A stretch of DNA of 64,000 bases from Consotaella salsifontis (GTDB lineage: Bacteria; Pseudomonadota; Alphaproteobacteria; Rhizobiales; Rhizobiaceae). Below, one piece after another: positions 7,080 to 16,463 of this stretch (positions are counted from its first letter, which is position 1; each line of letters opens with the position of its first letter). The position numbers and the translations under genes were made by a program. The stretch spans positions 124,001-188,000 of the forward strand of contig NZ_FUXL01000006.1 of NCBI RefSeq assembly GCF_900167365.1. Reading direction: 5' to 3'. Below the pieces are notes generated by a model. It did not search any database. It saw only the letters and a program-made list of their open reading frames with translations, and was not told the DNA's origin.

Positions 7080-8588
7080 ATGACCGACACCTCCCAAAGG
7101 CCACCCGCGCCGCAAACACCCGAACCCGATGCCGAAGAGGCGCGCGTTCAGGTTCCCACAACTGAAGCCTCCGCCGAGCATGAAAAAGATCAGGGTTTGC
7201 TTGGCCCCGGGGCCGAGGCGCGGAGCGACATTGCGGTCGACGACCTCGGCCAAGCCTCGGCGCCCCCGTTGAGAGCCGGGCGGAACTCTGCTGAGGAGCC
7301 GGCCGACGCGCCTGATTCGGAAGAAGTCTCGGAAAAGGCGGAAAATGAGCGCGACGCCGACATTCTGAATGCGCCCGCCGATGGCGCCGAACAGCAGCCC
7401 GAGCGCGAAGAGCAAAGCCGGGGAGAACAGGAGTCGGACAGCGTTTTCGGTCTCGCGGAACCCATGGAGCCGGTAGCGCAAGAGGAAGGCGCGCCTCTGG
7501 CGGACGAGACCGCTCCCGAAGACGATTCTTCCGCGAGCCGGGAGGAAGAGGTTCGGTTCTTTGAGACAGAGGAGAACCCCGCGCCCGCCGGACTGAAGGG
7601 CGGATGGCTCACAACCGGCGACGGCATCCACCTGCGCTATGCCGTCTGTCCAAGCGCCCTGCCCCGCACGCGCGGAACCGTCCTGCTCCTCCAGGGGCGG
7701 AACGAGGCGGTCGAGAAATACTTCGAGACGATCGGCGATCTTGCGGCGCGCGGCTTCATGGTCGCGACGTTTGACTGGCGCGGCCAGGGTGGCTCCGACC
7801 GCCTGCTCCGCAATACCAGGCGCGGACACGTCTCCCACCTCAAATACTATCTCCGCGACCTGGAGGCCTTTCTCCAGGCGGTCGTCCTGCCCGACTGCCG
7901 ACCGCCTCATGTCATCCTCGCCCATTCGATGGGCGGCCTGATCGCGCTGACCGGCGCAGGCAACCTCCTCAACCGCATCGACCGCATGGTGCTGGCAGCG
8001 CCCTTGATCGACCTGCCTCGCGGCCGGATGGGCCCGCGGCTGCGCAGCGCGCTGGCCTCGCTCATGCACTTCACCGGTATGGGAAGGCTGCCCGTTCGTC
8101 ACCGGGCGGGGCAGGAACGGCGCTGGTCGGCGCTTCAGAACCCCCTCACCCATGACGTCAGGCGCTTCCAGCGCAACCGCGCGCTGCGCGAGGGCGCGCC
8201 GTCGCTTTTCCTCGACAGTCCCAGCGCATCCTGGGTTCGGGCGATTCTCGCCGGGATGCGGCGCCTGAAGCGCTCGGACGTCATCGCCGCAATGCGCATC
8301 CCGACGCTGATCGTCGCGGCCGGAGCCGACACGACGGCGAGTTCGGCCGCCGCCGAGCGCTTGGCGTGGAGAATGCGCTGCGGGCATTTCCTTTTGCTGC
8401 CGGGCGCGCGTCATGAGTTGATGCAGGAGGCGGACCGTCACCGCGAACCGCTTCTGGCGGCTTTCGAGGCCTTCGCTGAAGGAATCGCGCCGTCGCCCGA
8501 TGAGGACGATAGCGCGCCGTTCGATGAAGCGGACGAACCGCCCTTTGATGAAGGCGAGCGCGAACGGCAGGAAGCGTTCGCGGATTGA
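7080..8588 (+). CDS. alpha/beta hydrolase, lysophospholipase/monoacylglycerol lipase-like, with long acidic N-terminal extension
   Basis: A protein of 502 residues in two parts. Residues 1-170 are low-complexity, rich in Glu, Asp, Ala and Pro, and probably disordered. From about 174 a PldB-like alpha/beta hydrolase follows, with the FDWRGQGGSD motif (231-240) typical of lysophospholipases, the nucleophile Ser283 in AHSMGGL, and the histidine in LPGARHELM. The last 30 residues are again acidic. The start is uncertain: the ATG at 7080 has no good ribosome site, but no better in-frame start is evident. The catalytic half resembles proteins acting on lysophospholipids or monoglycerides. Rhizobial relatives are usually about 310-320 residues, so the extension is unusual. 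Confidence 0.8.
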   Translation: MTDTSQRPPAPQTPEPDAEEARVQVPTTEASAEHEKDQGLLGPGAEARSDIAVDDLGQASAPPLRAGRNSAEEPADAPDSEEVSEKAENERDADILNAPADGAEQQPEREEQSRGEQESDSVFGLAEPMEPVAQEEGAPLADETAPEDDSSASREEEVRFFETEENPAPAGLKGGWLTTGDGIHLRYAVCPSALPRTRGTVLLLQGRNEAVEKYFETIGDLAARGFMVATFDWRGQGGSDRLLRNTRRGHVSHLKYYLRDLEAFLQAVVLPDCRPPHVILAHSMGGLIALTGAGNLLNRIDRMVLAAPLIDLPRGRMGPRLRSALASLMHFTGMGRLPVRHRAGQERRWSALQNPLTHDVRRFQRNRALREGAPSLFLDSPSASWVRAILAGMRRLKRSDVIAAMRIPTLIVAAGADTTASSAAAERLAWRMRCGHFLLLPGARHELMQEADRHREPLLAAFEAFAEGIAPSPDEDDSAPFDEADEPPFDEGERERQEAFAD

Positions 8589-8615
8589 TCTTCGGCGAAT
8601 CCGACCGGAGGCGGA

Positions 8616-9389
8616 TCAGTCAGACGCGAGAAGCGCCATCGCGGCCTCGTGGAGAGCCGGCGTTGCCGCCGCGATCACGTCGCCGCCCGCTTCGGGACGA
8701 CCGCCCGAGAAGGTGGTGATGACGCCGCCCGCCGCCTCGATGATCGGAACCAGGGCGACGATATCGTAGGGTTGGAGCCCCGGCTCCACCACGAGGTCGA
8801 CGAAGCCGGCGGCGAGCATGGCGAAAGCGTAGCAATCCGTTCCGAACCGCGTCTGGCGAACCGCCCCCTCCAGAGCGAGGAAGCGATCCAGCGCGGAGCC
8901 CTTGAACAGCCGCGGCGTCGTCGTGAAGAGGTTGGCCTGAGAGAGTGCCTGGGTGTCGCGAACCTTGAGCGGCGATGGGCCGCGCGGCCCATCGAGCCAG
9001 GCGGCCCCGTCTGCCGCCCAGAAGCGCTCCCCGGTGTAGGGCTGGTCCATCAGGCCCATGGTGGCGCGCCCATCTTCCATATAGCCGATCAGGGTTCCCC
9101 AAACGGGAATGCCGGAGATGAAGGCGCGTGTTCCGTCGATCGGGTCCAGCACCCAGCAGGAGCCACCTTCGCCGCTCGCTCCGTACTCTTCGCCAAGGAC
9201 CGCATGCTCCGGAAACTCTGCCGCGATCAGGTCGCGCATCGCCTTTTCGGCCCGGCGATCCGCCTCCGTCACCGGGTCGAAGGCGGCCGCACCCTTGTCG
9301 TCGACCTCCAGTGGCACACGAAAAAGCGGCAGGCTTTCGTGCGCGGCGGCATCGGCAAGACGAAACAGGAATTCTGCATCAGGCTTCAT
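8616..9389 (-). CDS. hisN: inositol monophosphatase family protein, histidinol-phosphatase (HisN type)
   Basis: A 257-residue Mg-dependent phosphatase of the IMPase fold. The metal ligands are visible: Glu67 in LGEEYG, and Asp82 and Asp85 in LDPIDGTRAF. The C-terminal PYDIVALVPIIEAAGG motif supplies the last aspartate. Family members in actinobacteria and alphaproteobacteria dephosphorylate histidinol phosphate in histidine synthesis. It lies 62 bases behind the N-formylglutamate amidohydrolase gene, a pairing I recall as common in Hyphomicrobiales. An inositol- or other sugar-phosphate substrate cannot be excluded. Confidence 0.85.
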   Translation of the reverse strand: MKPDAEFLFRLADAAAHESLPLFRVPLEVDDKGAAAFDPVTEADRRAEKAMRDLIAAEFPEHAVLGEEYGASGEGGSCWVLDPIDGTRAFISGIPVWGTLIGYMEDGRATMGLMDQPYTGERFWAADGAAWLDGPRGPSPLKVRDTQALSQANLFTTTPRLFKGSALDRFLALEGAVRQTRFGTDCYAFAMLAAGFVDLVVEPGLQPYDIVALVPIIEAAGGVITTFSGGRPEAGGDVIAAATPALHEAAMALLASD

Positions 9390-9451
9390 GACGTGACCTT
9401 ACGCGTTTCGCCGAGCCCCTTTTGGTGGCCGGCGCTCGCGCGTGGTGTCGC

Positions 9452-10354
9452 CTATTCGGCCGCCGCAGGCAAGCTCGCCTCGCCAGAAAGGCGCAAGGCG
9501 AGAAATTCGAACACGGCAGCCAAGTCGGCCCGAACCCGCGAAAAGCCGAGATGCGGCAGAAGCTGGGCCTCGTCGGCGTAGAGCGCTCGGTTGATCTCGA
9601 TCTGGATCGCGTGAACACCCTTGGCCGGCCGGCCGTAACGCTCAGTGATGTAGCCGCCGGCGTAGGGCTTGTTGCGCACCACGTCATACCCTTGCGCCGA
9701 CAAGGCCGACACGAGAACGGAGACGATGCAGCTCGACGCGCTGGTGCCGTGCCGATCGCCAATCACCATGTCCGGCGAACGTCCCCCTTGGACATTGCGC
9801 GCCGAAGACGGCATGGAATGGCAATCGATCAGCACCGCTGTGGAAAACACCTCGAGCGTTTCGTCTAGGAGTTCCGACAGCGTTGCATGAAAAGGCAGGT
9901 GCAGCCGCTCGATGCGATCCATCGCCTCTTCGACATCGAGCTTGTGGCCATATATCTGCTCCCGCTCAGCGACGATCTTGGGAATGGTTCCGAGCCCGCC
10001 GGCGACGCGCAGCGAGCCGGAATTGACATGGGAAGGGAGCGCCCCGGCGAACATCTTGGGATCAAGTTCGTACGGCTCGCGATTCGCGTCGAGATAAGCC
10101 CGCGGAAACCGGGCGACCAGGAGCGGGGCACCCAGCGACGGGACGAAATCAAAGAGCTCGTCGACGAAAAGGTCTTCCGACCGGCGTACCGCTTGCGGCG
10201 AAAGCCGCGTGGCAACAAGGAAATCGGCCGGATAGGCCCGCCCGCTGTGCGGCGAGCAAAACACCAACGGAACCGTCTGGCGAGAGGGCCTCAGCACCTC
10301 GAATGCAGGGCACGGACCCGCGATCGTCTCTAACTGAGGCACATTCCTCGTCAC
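9452..10354 (-). CDS. N-formylglutamate amidohydrolase family protein
   Basis: A 300-residue member of the HutG-type N-formylglutamate amidohydrolase family, which releases formate from N-formyl-L-glutamate in histidine breakdown. Seen are CSPHSGRAYP near residue 34, the VARFPRAYLDANREPYELD block near 80-98, a metal-site IDCHSMPS block near 175, and KPYAGGYITERYG near 235. All are family signatures. The start is a GTG at 10354 behind GGGGTAGGA. No other hut gene is near. It is divergent from cpdR and upstream of hisN. Confidence 0.88.
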   Translation of the reverse strand: MTRNVPQLETIAGPCPAFEVLRPSRQTVPLVFCSPHSGRAYPADFLVATRLSPQAVRRSEDLFVDELFDFVPSLGAPLLVARFPRAYLDANREPYELDPKMFAGALPSHVNSGSLRVAGGLGTIPKIVAEREQIYGHKLDVEEAMDRIERLHLPFHATLSELLDETLEVFSTAVLIDCHSMPSSARNVQGGRSPDMVIGDRHGTSASSCIVSVLVSALSAQGYDVVRNKPYAGGYITERYGRPAKGVHAIQIEINRALYADEAQLLPHLGFSRVRADLAAVFEFLALRLSGEASLPAAAE

Positions 10355-10540
10355 ATCCTACCCCTTACCTGAGCCTCTCTTCCCCACATGTTCATTCTAC
10401 GCTGGCATCAAATCCGTTGCGGAATATTTACGTGGCTTATGCGATGACGATAGACTGTCGGCTCGATCAAAGCCTAATGTGCATGGTCGCAGAACGCCCG
10501 ACGCCCCGATCTGTTGCCTCGCCACGTCCGGATGACTGGA

Positions 10541-10906
10541 ATGCCGAAAATCCTTCTCGCAGAAGATGACAACGATATGCGCCGCTTCCTGGCCAAGGCT
10601 CTCGAAAGAGCCGGCTATGAGGTGGTGTCCTTCGACAACGGCGGCAGCGCTTACGAGCGTTTGCGCGAAGAGCCGTTCTCCCTCCTGCTCACGGACATCG
10701 TCATGCCGGAGATGGACGGAATCGAGCTGGCGAGACGAGCCACAGAGCTCGATCCGGACCTCAAGGTGATGTTCATCACCGGCTTTGCCGCCGTGGCGCT
10801 CAACCCCGATTCGAAGGCCCCCAAGGACGCCAAGATCCTTTCCAAGCCTTTCCACCTGCGCGAACTGGTGGAAGAGGTCGCCAAGATGCTGGAGCGCGCC
10901 GCCTAG
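10541..10906 (+). CDS. cpdR: CpdR-type response regulator
   Basis: A 121-residue stand-alone receiver domain with phosphoacceptor Asp52 in LLLTDIVMPEMDG, acidic pair Asp9/Asp10, and the lysine in LSKPFHLREL. The sequence is almost identical in character to CpdR of Caulobacter and Sinorhizobium. Unphosphorylated CpdR directs the ClpXP protease to the cell pole and primes substrate degradation; the CckA-ChpT phosphorelay switches it off. I chose the ATG at 10541 because the receiver fold starts there; a longer frame from 10514 adds nine unconserved residues. Confidence 0.92.
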   Translation: MPKILLAEDDNDMRRFLAKALERAGYEVVSFDNGGSAYERLREEPFSLLLTDIVMPEMDGIELARRATELDPDLKVMFITGFAAVALNPDSKAPKDAKILSKPFHLRELVEEVAKMLERAA

Positions 10907-11055
10907 CGGCTGACGCCGTCCCGCCAGACCCATTGACGACTTCGCCCGCCGATTCTGGCTGCGGTGGAGGCGTTCTTTCGCGTGTGCGGCTATGCCCGTT
11001 TGCGGTTGCGGTTGAGCCTTACCGGTCAGCCGATTAGTCCTGGCGACCACCGAAT

Positions 11056-11075
11056 GGCGAGCACCACCGCTCGCC
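11056..11075 (+). repeat. hairpin in the tkt leader region
   Basis: GGCGAGC (11056-11062) and GCTCGCC (11069-11075) form a perfect 7-pair stem with loop ACCACC, between cpdR and tkt. It could be the cpdR terminator or part of a tkt leader. There is no T-run. Confidence 0.35.
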
Positions 11076-11188
11076 GCGTCCCACTTGACGTTGGTGGCTG
11101 CCAACAGGGCTGAAATACCGCACTTCGCGATTCATTGTGAAGCGCGCTATACGGCGTGTAGCACATCGAAATCTGCCAGGAGGAAACC

Positions 11189-13189
11189 TTGTCCAAGCCC
11201 AATGTAATGCTGGACCCGAAAGAAACCCGCCGGATGGCGAACGCCATCCGCTTCTTGTCGGTCGACGCGGTGGAGAAAGCAGCCTCGGGCCATCCCGGCA
11301 TGCCGATGGGCATGGCGGACGTGGCGACGGTTCTGTTCAGCCGATTCCTGAAGTTCGACGCCAAGCAGCCCTCCTGGCCCGATCGCGACCGTTTCGTGCT
11401 GTCGGCGGGGCACGGCTCCATGTTGCTCTACAGCCTGCTTCACCTGACCGGCTACGAGGATTTCCCCATCGAGCAGCTGAAGCAATTCCGCCAACTCGGC
11501 AGCCGGGCTGCCGGGCACCCCGAATTCGGCGAAGGCGGCGGCATCGAAACCACCACGGGCCCCCTCGGGCAAGGTCTGGCAACAGCCGTCGGCATGGCGC
11601 TCGGCGAGGCGATCCTCAGGGCGCGTTTCGGTGCCGAGCTCTGCGATCACTACACCTACACGATCGCCGGCGACGGATGCCTGATGGAGGGTGTGAGCCA
11701 GGAAGCCATCTCCCTGGCAGGCCACCTCAAGCTGTCGAAGCTCATCGTGCTGTGGGACGACAACACCATCACCATTGACGGCTCGACCAGCCTCGCGACA
11801 TCCGACGATCAGCGCAAGCGCTTCGAGGCGTCGGGTTGGGCGACGCATGCGGTGGACGGCCATGATCCGGAGGCGATCGCGGCCGCGATTGAGCAGGCGC
11901 GCTCTTCTGACCGGCCGACGATGATCGCCTGCCGCACGAAGATCGGCTACGGCGTCGGCAAGAAGGAAGGAACGGCCGGCGTCCACGGCTCGCCGGTGGG
12001 TGCAGAGGGCATCGCCTATGCGCGCAAGCTCCTGGAATGGGAGCACGAGCCGTTCGTCCTGCCCGATGACATCACCGATTGGTGGAAGGCTGTGGGGCGG
12101 CGCGGAGCCGAGGCCGCGAAGGAATGGCAGTCGCGTCTCGACGCGGCGGGCGAGAAGGCGCAGTCGTTCGCGCGGGTGATGGCCGATGGCTTCGACGCCG
12201 ACGCCGGCGCCACACTCGCGAGCCTCAAGGAGAAGTTCGCGGCCGAGAAGCCCAAGCAGGCGACGCGCAAGGCCAGCCAAACCGTGATCGAGGCGCTCAC
12301 GACGGCGTCGCTGAAGCTTCTCGGCGGATCGGCGGATCTTTCGGGCTCGAACCTCACCAAGGCAGGCTCGGCGACCCCAATCAAGCCGGGCGAGTATGCC
12401 GGCAACTACGTGCACTATGGCGTGCGCGAGCATGGCATGGCGGCCATCATGAACGGCCTGTCGCTGCACGGTGGCTTCTCGCCGTTCGGTGGGACATTCC
12501 TGTGCTTTGCCGACTATGCCCGCCCCGCCATGCGCCTGTCGGCGTTGATGAAGCGGCCGGTGGTCTATGTCATGACGCATGATTCGATTGGCCAGGGAGA
12601 AGACGGGCCGACGCATCAGCCGATCGAGCATCTCGCCTCGCTGAGGGCTATGCCGAACATGCTGGTGATGCGCCCCGCCGACGGCGTGGAAACGCTTGAG
12701 TGCTGGCAAACCGCCGTTGCGGAAGGCAAGCGGCCGACGACGCTTGTGCTTTCGCGACAGAATCTTTCGGCGCTCAGGAGCGACGTCGCCGAGAATCGCT
12801 CTGCGAAGGGCGCCTACGTCCTGGCCGAGGCGGAAGGCTCACGGGCGGTGACGCTGTTGGCCACCGGCTCGGAGGTGGAAATCGCGATGAAGGCGCGCAG
12901 CCTGCTCGCCGAGGCGGGAATCGCGGCTGCGGTGGTTTCCATGCCGTGCTGGGAGCTGTTCGAGGAGCAGCCGGCCGAATACCGAGCCGAAGTGCTTGGT
13001 GACGCCCCGCGTCTCGCCATCGAAGCTGCGAGCCCATTCGGCTGGACGAGGTACGTCGCCAGCGAGGACGACGTCCTCGGTCTGACGACCTTCGGCGCTT
13101 CCGCCCCAGGTCCCGAGCTCTACCCGCATTTCGGCCTCACGGGCGAAGCCCTGGCGGAAAAGGCAAAGGCCAAGGTCGCCAAGGGCTGA
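11189..13189 (+). CDS. tkt: transketolase
   Basis: A 666-residue thiamine-diphosphate enzyme of the pentose phosphate pathway that moves two-carbon units between sugar phosphates. Visible are the substrate loop ASGHPGMPMG near residue 32, the ThDP/Mg motif GDGCLMEG near 157 with the later DDNTITIDG block, and the pyrimidine-domain segment HDSIGQGEDGPTHQP. The C-terminal domain begins near GSRAVTLLATGSEVEIA. The start is a TTG at 11189 with AGGAGG five bases upstream. It stands alone with its own terminator; no gap or pgk gene follows. Confidence 0.95.
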   Translation: MSKPNVMLDPKETRRMANAIRFLSVDAVEKAASGHPGMPMGMADVATVLFSRFLKFDAKQPSWPDRDRFVLSAGHGSMLLYSLLHLTGYEDFPIEQLKQFRQLGSRAAGHPEFGEGGGIETTTGPLGQGLATAVGMALGEAILRARFGAELCDHYTYTIAGDGCLMEGVSQEAISLAGHLKLSKLIVLWDDNTITIDGSTSLATSDDQRKRFEASGWATHAVDGHDPEAIAAAIEQARSSDRPTMIACRTKIGYGVGKKEGTAGVHGSPVGAEGIAYARKLLEWEHEPFVLPDDITDWWKAVGRRGAEAAKEWQSRLDAAGEKAQSFARVMADGFDADAGATLASLKEKFAAEKPKQATRKASQTVIEALTTASLKLLGGSADLSGSNLTKAGSATPIKPGEYAGNYVHYGVREHGMAAIMNGLSLHGGFSPFGGTFLCFADYARPAMRLSALMKRPVVYVMTHDSIGQGEDGPTHQPIEHLASLRAMPNMLVMRPADGVETLECWQTAVAEGKRPTTLVLSRQNLSALRSDVAENRSAKGAYVLAEAEGSRAVTLLATGSEVEIAMKARSLLAEAGIAAAVVSMPCWELFEEQPAEYRAEVLGDAPRLAIEAASPFGWTRYVASEDDVLGLTTFGASAPGPELYPHFGLTGEALAEKAKAKVAKG

Positions 13190-13217
13190 GCCCTCACCGC
13201 CATTCGGGAATGCATGA

Positions 13218-13245
13218 AAGGGTCGGCCTCGCGCCGGCCCTTTTT
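13218..13245 (+). terminator. Rho-independent terminator of tkt
   Basis: GGGTCGGC (13220-13227) pairs with GCCGGCCC (13233-13240), with one G-T wobble and a 5-base loop, followed by five T. It starts 29 bases after the tkt stop. Confidence 0.85.
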
Positions 13246-13442
13246 CGTTGCCGCAGCCTGCCGTCAGAAAGGCTCTGTCTGCCCTTCAAGCGAGCACGAA
13301 CGCGAGGACCACAACCACCTCCATCGAGCGTTCGCAATCAGCTCCAGCGGCGTCGCAAAAAATGACACCTCGGCCCCCCGAATTCTGCGCCAATCCTATT
13401 GACGCACCGCCGGCTCCTGTGGTCTATGCCCCCTCGTCAGAT

Positions 13443-13517
<75 letters not shown>

Positions 13518-13976
13518 TCTGATCTCCATGAAATTGCCGGCTGTGATACTCCGTGCGTTTAGGCGCGGTCGATTGCGATTGTTCGCGATCCCCGTCCATA
13601 TCGTCGGATCACTTTTCTATTGCCGGCCTTCGCCCGCTCCTCGGGCCAAGCCTCCTTCGGTGCTATCCGCCCTGCCCTGCCCTGGCCTCTCCTGCCTCTG
13701 GAGAAGAACGCGCCGATCTCTGCTCAGTCGCCGAGATGATGCTGCCCATGAGCCCTGACGGGCTTGTATGTCGTCATACCGTGCCGACCGCGGCACCCCG
13801 CCCAGATCCCCCATCATGGCTTGGCAACGCTGCGGTCCGATCGGGTCTATCTCGCCCTCGCGGTCGACATGGATCGAAACGCGACAGGGCCGCCGAACCC
13901 GGCGACCCTGTTACAAAGTTCCAGCTGCCTGTTTTCACGTGATCGTTTCAAAAATCACGCGACCTGGGCTCACGAG
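13518..13976. other. intergenic region between tRNA-Val and the GH31 gene
   Basis: A 459-base stretch with no convincing gene on either strand. Near its right end TCACGTGA (13935-13942) and TCACGCGA (13955-13962) repeat at 20-base spacing, possibly chance. No integrase or remnant of an element is visible beside the tRNA. Confidence 0.55.
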
Positions 13977-16379
13977 TCAAACAGTCAACTTTATCTCGCG
14001 AGCTTCGGGCGTGCGTCCATCACTCTTGAGCTCGCCTCCAGCGATGGAAACGGTCCGATGCTCCTGCACCGGCAAGAGAATCGTCAGGCGGTCCGCCGCC
14101 GGCGGCTGGTTTCCTGTTTTGGCGACTGTGATCGACACGGTCGAGGAGGTCGAATGAACCTTCAACGACCAATGTCCGTATCCGCCCTGGCGATAGTTCT
14201 CGCTCCAGCCATCGTCCTCGAAGCACTCGGCAGCGAATTCGCCCTCGCCCTTGATCGGGAAGATCGCGAAGCCGCGTTCGTCGGCATCTGAGTTGAAGTG
14301 CTGGTCGGCCAGATTGAGCGGGATCGCCGAGCCTTCACGCGCCAGCAGCGGCGGGCGATCCATCGGCGCGGCCAGGGTGATCTCCTGACCGCCCTGATAA
14401 TGGGCACCCGACCAGAAGTCGTACCAGCCCGCGCCGGCGGGCAGATAGACACGGCGCTCCCTGTGGCCGGGCTCGACGACAGCCGCCACCAGGAGGTTGG
14501 CGCCGAGCATCATTTCGTCGTTTTCCTCGAAGCAGCGAGGATCGAGAGGAAAATCCAGATAGGTCGGCCGGATGATCGGCTCATAGGCGCTGTGAGAGCG
14601 CCAGAGCAGATCATAGAAGTAGGGCGTCAGGCGCGCGCGGAACTTGATGAGCTGGCTGATCGCCGGTGTGATCTCGGGATACATCCAAGGCTCGTTGACG
14701 CTCTTGTCGTCGTTCCAGGAATGGATCGAGAAGCGCGGGAGAAAGATGCCGAACTGAACCCAGCGCAGGAACAACTCCGGTTCGGGCGCGAGACCCGAGA
14801 ACCCGCCGATGTCGTGGCCAGTGTTGGAAACGCCGGACACCGCAAGGCCGGTGCCCATGCGGATATTGTACTTGAGCGTTTCCCAACTCGTGCGATTGTC
14901 GCCGGACCAGGTTTGAACGTAGCGCTGCATGCCCACAGCGCCAGCACGAGAGATGAGAAACGGACGAGCCTCCGGGGCATGCTCCTTCTGCGCCAGGTGC
15001 GAGGCGCGGATCATCAGCAGAGTGTGCAAAGGCCGATCATCGCGCGCGTCGTGCTCGGTGCCGAAGCCATTGGCGCGGGCCTGGTCGCTCCAGATCTCGA
15101 ACTCGTTGTTGTCGTTCCATGTCGAAGCGATGCCGTATTCGAGCAGCGAGTCCTTGACCCGATTCTTCCACCACTCCAGCGTCTTTTCGTTGGTGAAGTC
15201 GAGATAGGCGCCCGCCTCGTCCCAGAACTGCACCATGGTCGGCGAGCCGTCGCGATTGCTGATCAGCAGACCCTCCCGCTTGGCCTCCTCGAAGCGAGGA
15301 TGGTCGACCAGGAGGCATGGCTTGATGTTGGCGCAAAGCCGAACGCCATGATCGAGATAGTGCTGCACGAAGCCGGCCGGATCAGGAAATTTGTCCCGAT
15401 TCCAATTGAAGACGTAACGCTTGTCGGCGATCGACGTATAGCCCGACGAAAGGTGAAAGGACTGGCACGGAATGTCGTGTTCCGAGCACCCGTCGAGGAA
15501 CTGGTTCATCTGCTCCTGAGCATTGGGGGCGTCGGTGTAGGTCATGGTCGAACCGGAGTAGCCAAGACTCCATTTCGGCATGAAGGCCGGACGACCGGTC
15601 AGCCACGTGAAGCGAGCGGTGATGTCGCCCGGACGCTCGCCCGCAATGACGTAATAGTCGAGGTCCCCGGCATCGGCCACGAAATAGCGATAGTGGCCGT
15701 GATAGTTGTCCAACTCGCGGCCCATGTCGAAGGTGCAGTCGGCCAGCGTGTCGTAGAAGAAGCCCAGCGAGGCGCGCTCGCTCTTGTTCCACACGAGGTA
15801 GAACGGCGTGTGCTTGTAGAGCGGGTCCGTCGTGCGAGCGTTGTAGCCCATCGCATCGAGGTTTTTCATGCGATAGGACTGGCCGGCGCGGTTGGCCGTG
15901 CCGGCGCGCTCGCCGAGGCCGAAGAACATCTCCTCGCCCATGCTTTTCAGGTAGTGGTAGACCTTATCGTCCCACCAACCGAAATTGTATGCTTGCGTCT
16001 GACGGTCGGTCGCCATGAGGCGCCATTGCCCTTGAAGCCGGCTTTCCCAGCGGCAGAACAAGCCATCCAGCTGGATCGACAAGCGCAGCTTGGCCGCGGT
16101 GACCGTGAGAACGCCGTCGGCTTCCTCCACTTCGTAATGCGGGCAGGAAAAGCCTGACAGGTCGAAGCGGTCGCGCCCCCGCGTTTCGACATCCTCCTGG
16201 CCCGGAGCGATCGCCCAGCTGCGCGGCTGACGCAGAGTGCCGCCCGGCAGCACCATGACGCGAATGATGTCGTCATCGAGAACGAAGATGTGAGCGGCAT
16301 GTCCTTCTGGCGATTGCAGCGTCAGCCGTGCACCATCATGGGCTTGAATCGAAAAGACGGGCGAAGGCGTGAGAGACAC
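13977..16379 (-). CDS. glycoside hydrolase family 31 alpha-glycosidase, cytoplasmic
   Basis: An 800-residue GH31 retaining alpha-glycosidase. The N-terminal beta-sandwich is followed by the catalytic barrel from about residue 260 (MPKWSLGYSGS). The nucleophile is Asp423 in STWNDNNEFEIW, where the common family motif is WxDMNE; the acid/base is Asp494 in TWSGDNRTSWE. C-terminal beta domains follow (GAGWYDFWSG). No signal peptide is seen, so it should act in the cytoplasm. The start is a GTG at 16379 with GGAG nine bases upstream. It lies 84 bases behind dctM on the same strand and so is probably cotranscribed with the TRAP membrane subunits. That points to an imported alpha-glycoside carrying a carboxylate. 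Whether it cleaves glucosides, xylosides or galactosides cannot be read from sequence. Confidence 0.88.
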   Translation of the reverse strand: MSLTPSPVFSIQAHDGARLTLQSPEGHAAHIFVLDDDIIRVMVLPGGTLRQPRSWAIAPGQEDVETRGRDRFDLSGFSCPHYEVEEADGVLTVTAAKLRLSIQLDGLFCRWESRLQGQWRLMATDRQTQAYNFGWWDDKVYHYLKSMGEEMFFGLGERAGTANRAGQSYRMKNLDAMGYNARTTDPLYKHTPFYLVWNKSERASLGFFYDTLADCTFDMGRELDNYHGHYRYFVADAGDLDYYVIAGERPGDITARFTWLTGRPAFMPKWSLGYSGSTMTYTDAPNAQEQMNQFLDGCSEHDIPCQSFHLSSGYTSIADKRYVFNWNRDKFPDPAGFVQHYLDHGVRLCANIKPCLLVDHPRFEEAKREGLLISNRDGSPTMVQFWDEAGAYLDFTNEKTLEWWKNRVKDSLLEYGIASTWNDNNEFEIWSDQARANGFGTEHDARDDRPLHTLLMIRASHLAQKEHAPEARPFLISRAGAVGMQRYVQTWSGDNRTSWETLKYNIRMGTGLAVSGVSNTGHDIGGFSGLAPEPELFLRWVQFGIFLPRFSIHSWNDDKSVNEPWMYPEITPAISQLIKFRARLTPYFYDLLWRSHSAYEPIIRPTYLDFPLDPRCFEENDEMMLGANLLVAAVVEPGHRERRVYLPAGAGWYDFWSGAHYQGGQEITLAAPMDRPPLLAREGSAIPLNLADQHFNSDADERGFAIFPIKGEGEFAAECFEDDGWSENYRQGGYGHWSLKVHSTSSTVSITVAKTGNQPPAADRLTILLPVQEHRTVSIAGGELKSDGRTPEAREIKLTV

Positions 16380-16463
16380 GGGAGGTCGCTCCTTTTGGAA
16401 GTCACGGAAAGGGAGCCGGGACGGCTCGCACCGCCCCGGAACAGGATCAGGACCTGCCGAGGC

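Noticed and set aside
10907..11188. Possible 6S RNA or riboswitch ahead of tkt
   Set aside because: Only one 7-pair hairpin could be found. No long closing stem with central bubble and no thiamine-element motif were visible.
13935..13962. Direct repeats TCACGTGA and TCACGCGA
   Set aside because: Only two imperfect 8-base copies in a region with no promoter role (downstream of GH31 and of the tRNA); likely chance.
13518..13976. Genomic-island attachment site next to tRNA-Val
   Set aside because: No integrase gene and no second copy of the tRNA 3' end were seen in the downstream sequence I read; flanking genes look like ordinary chromosome.
14298..16157. Open frame of about 620 codons on the plus strand
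   Set aside because: It is opposite the clearly identified GH31 gene and shows no family motif.
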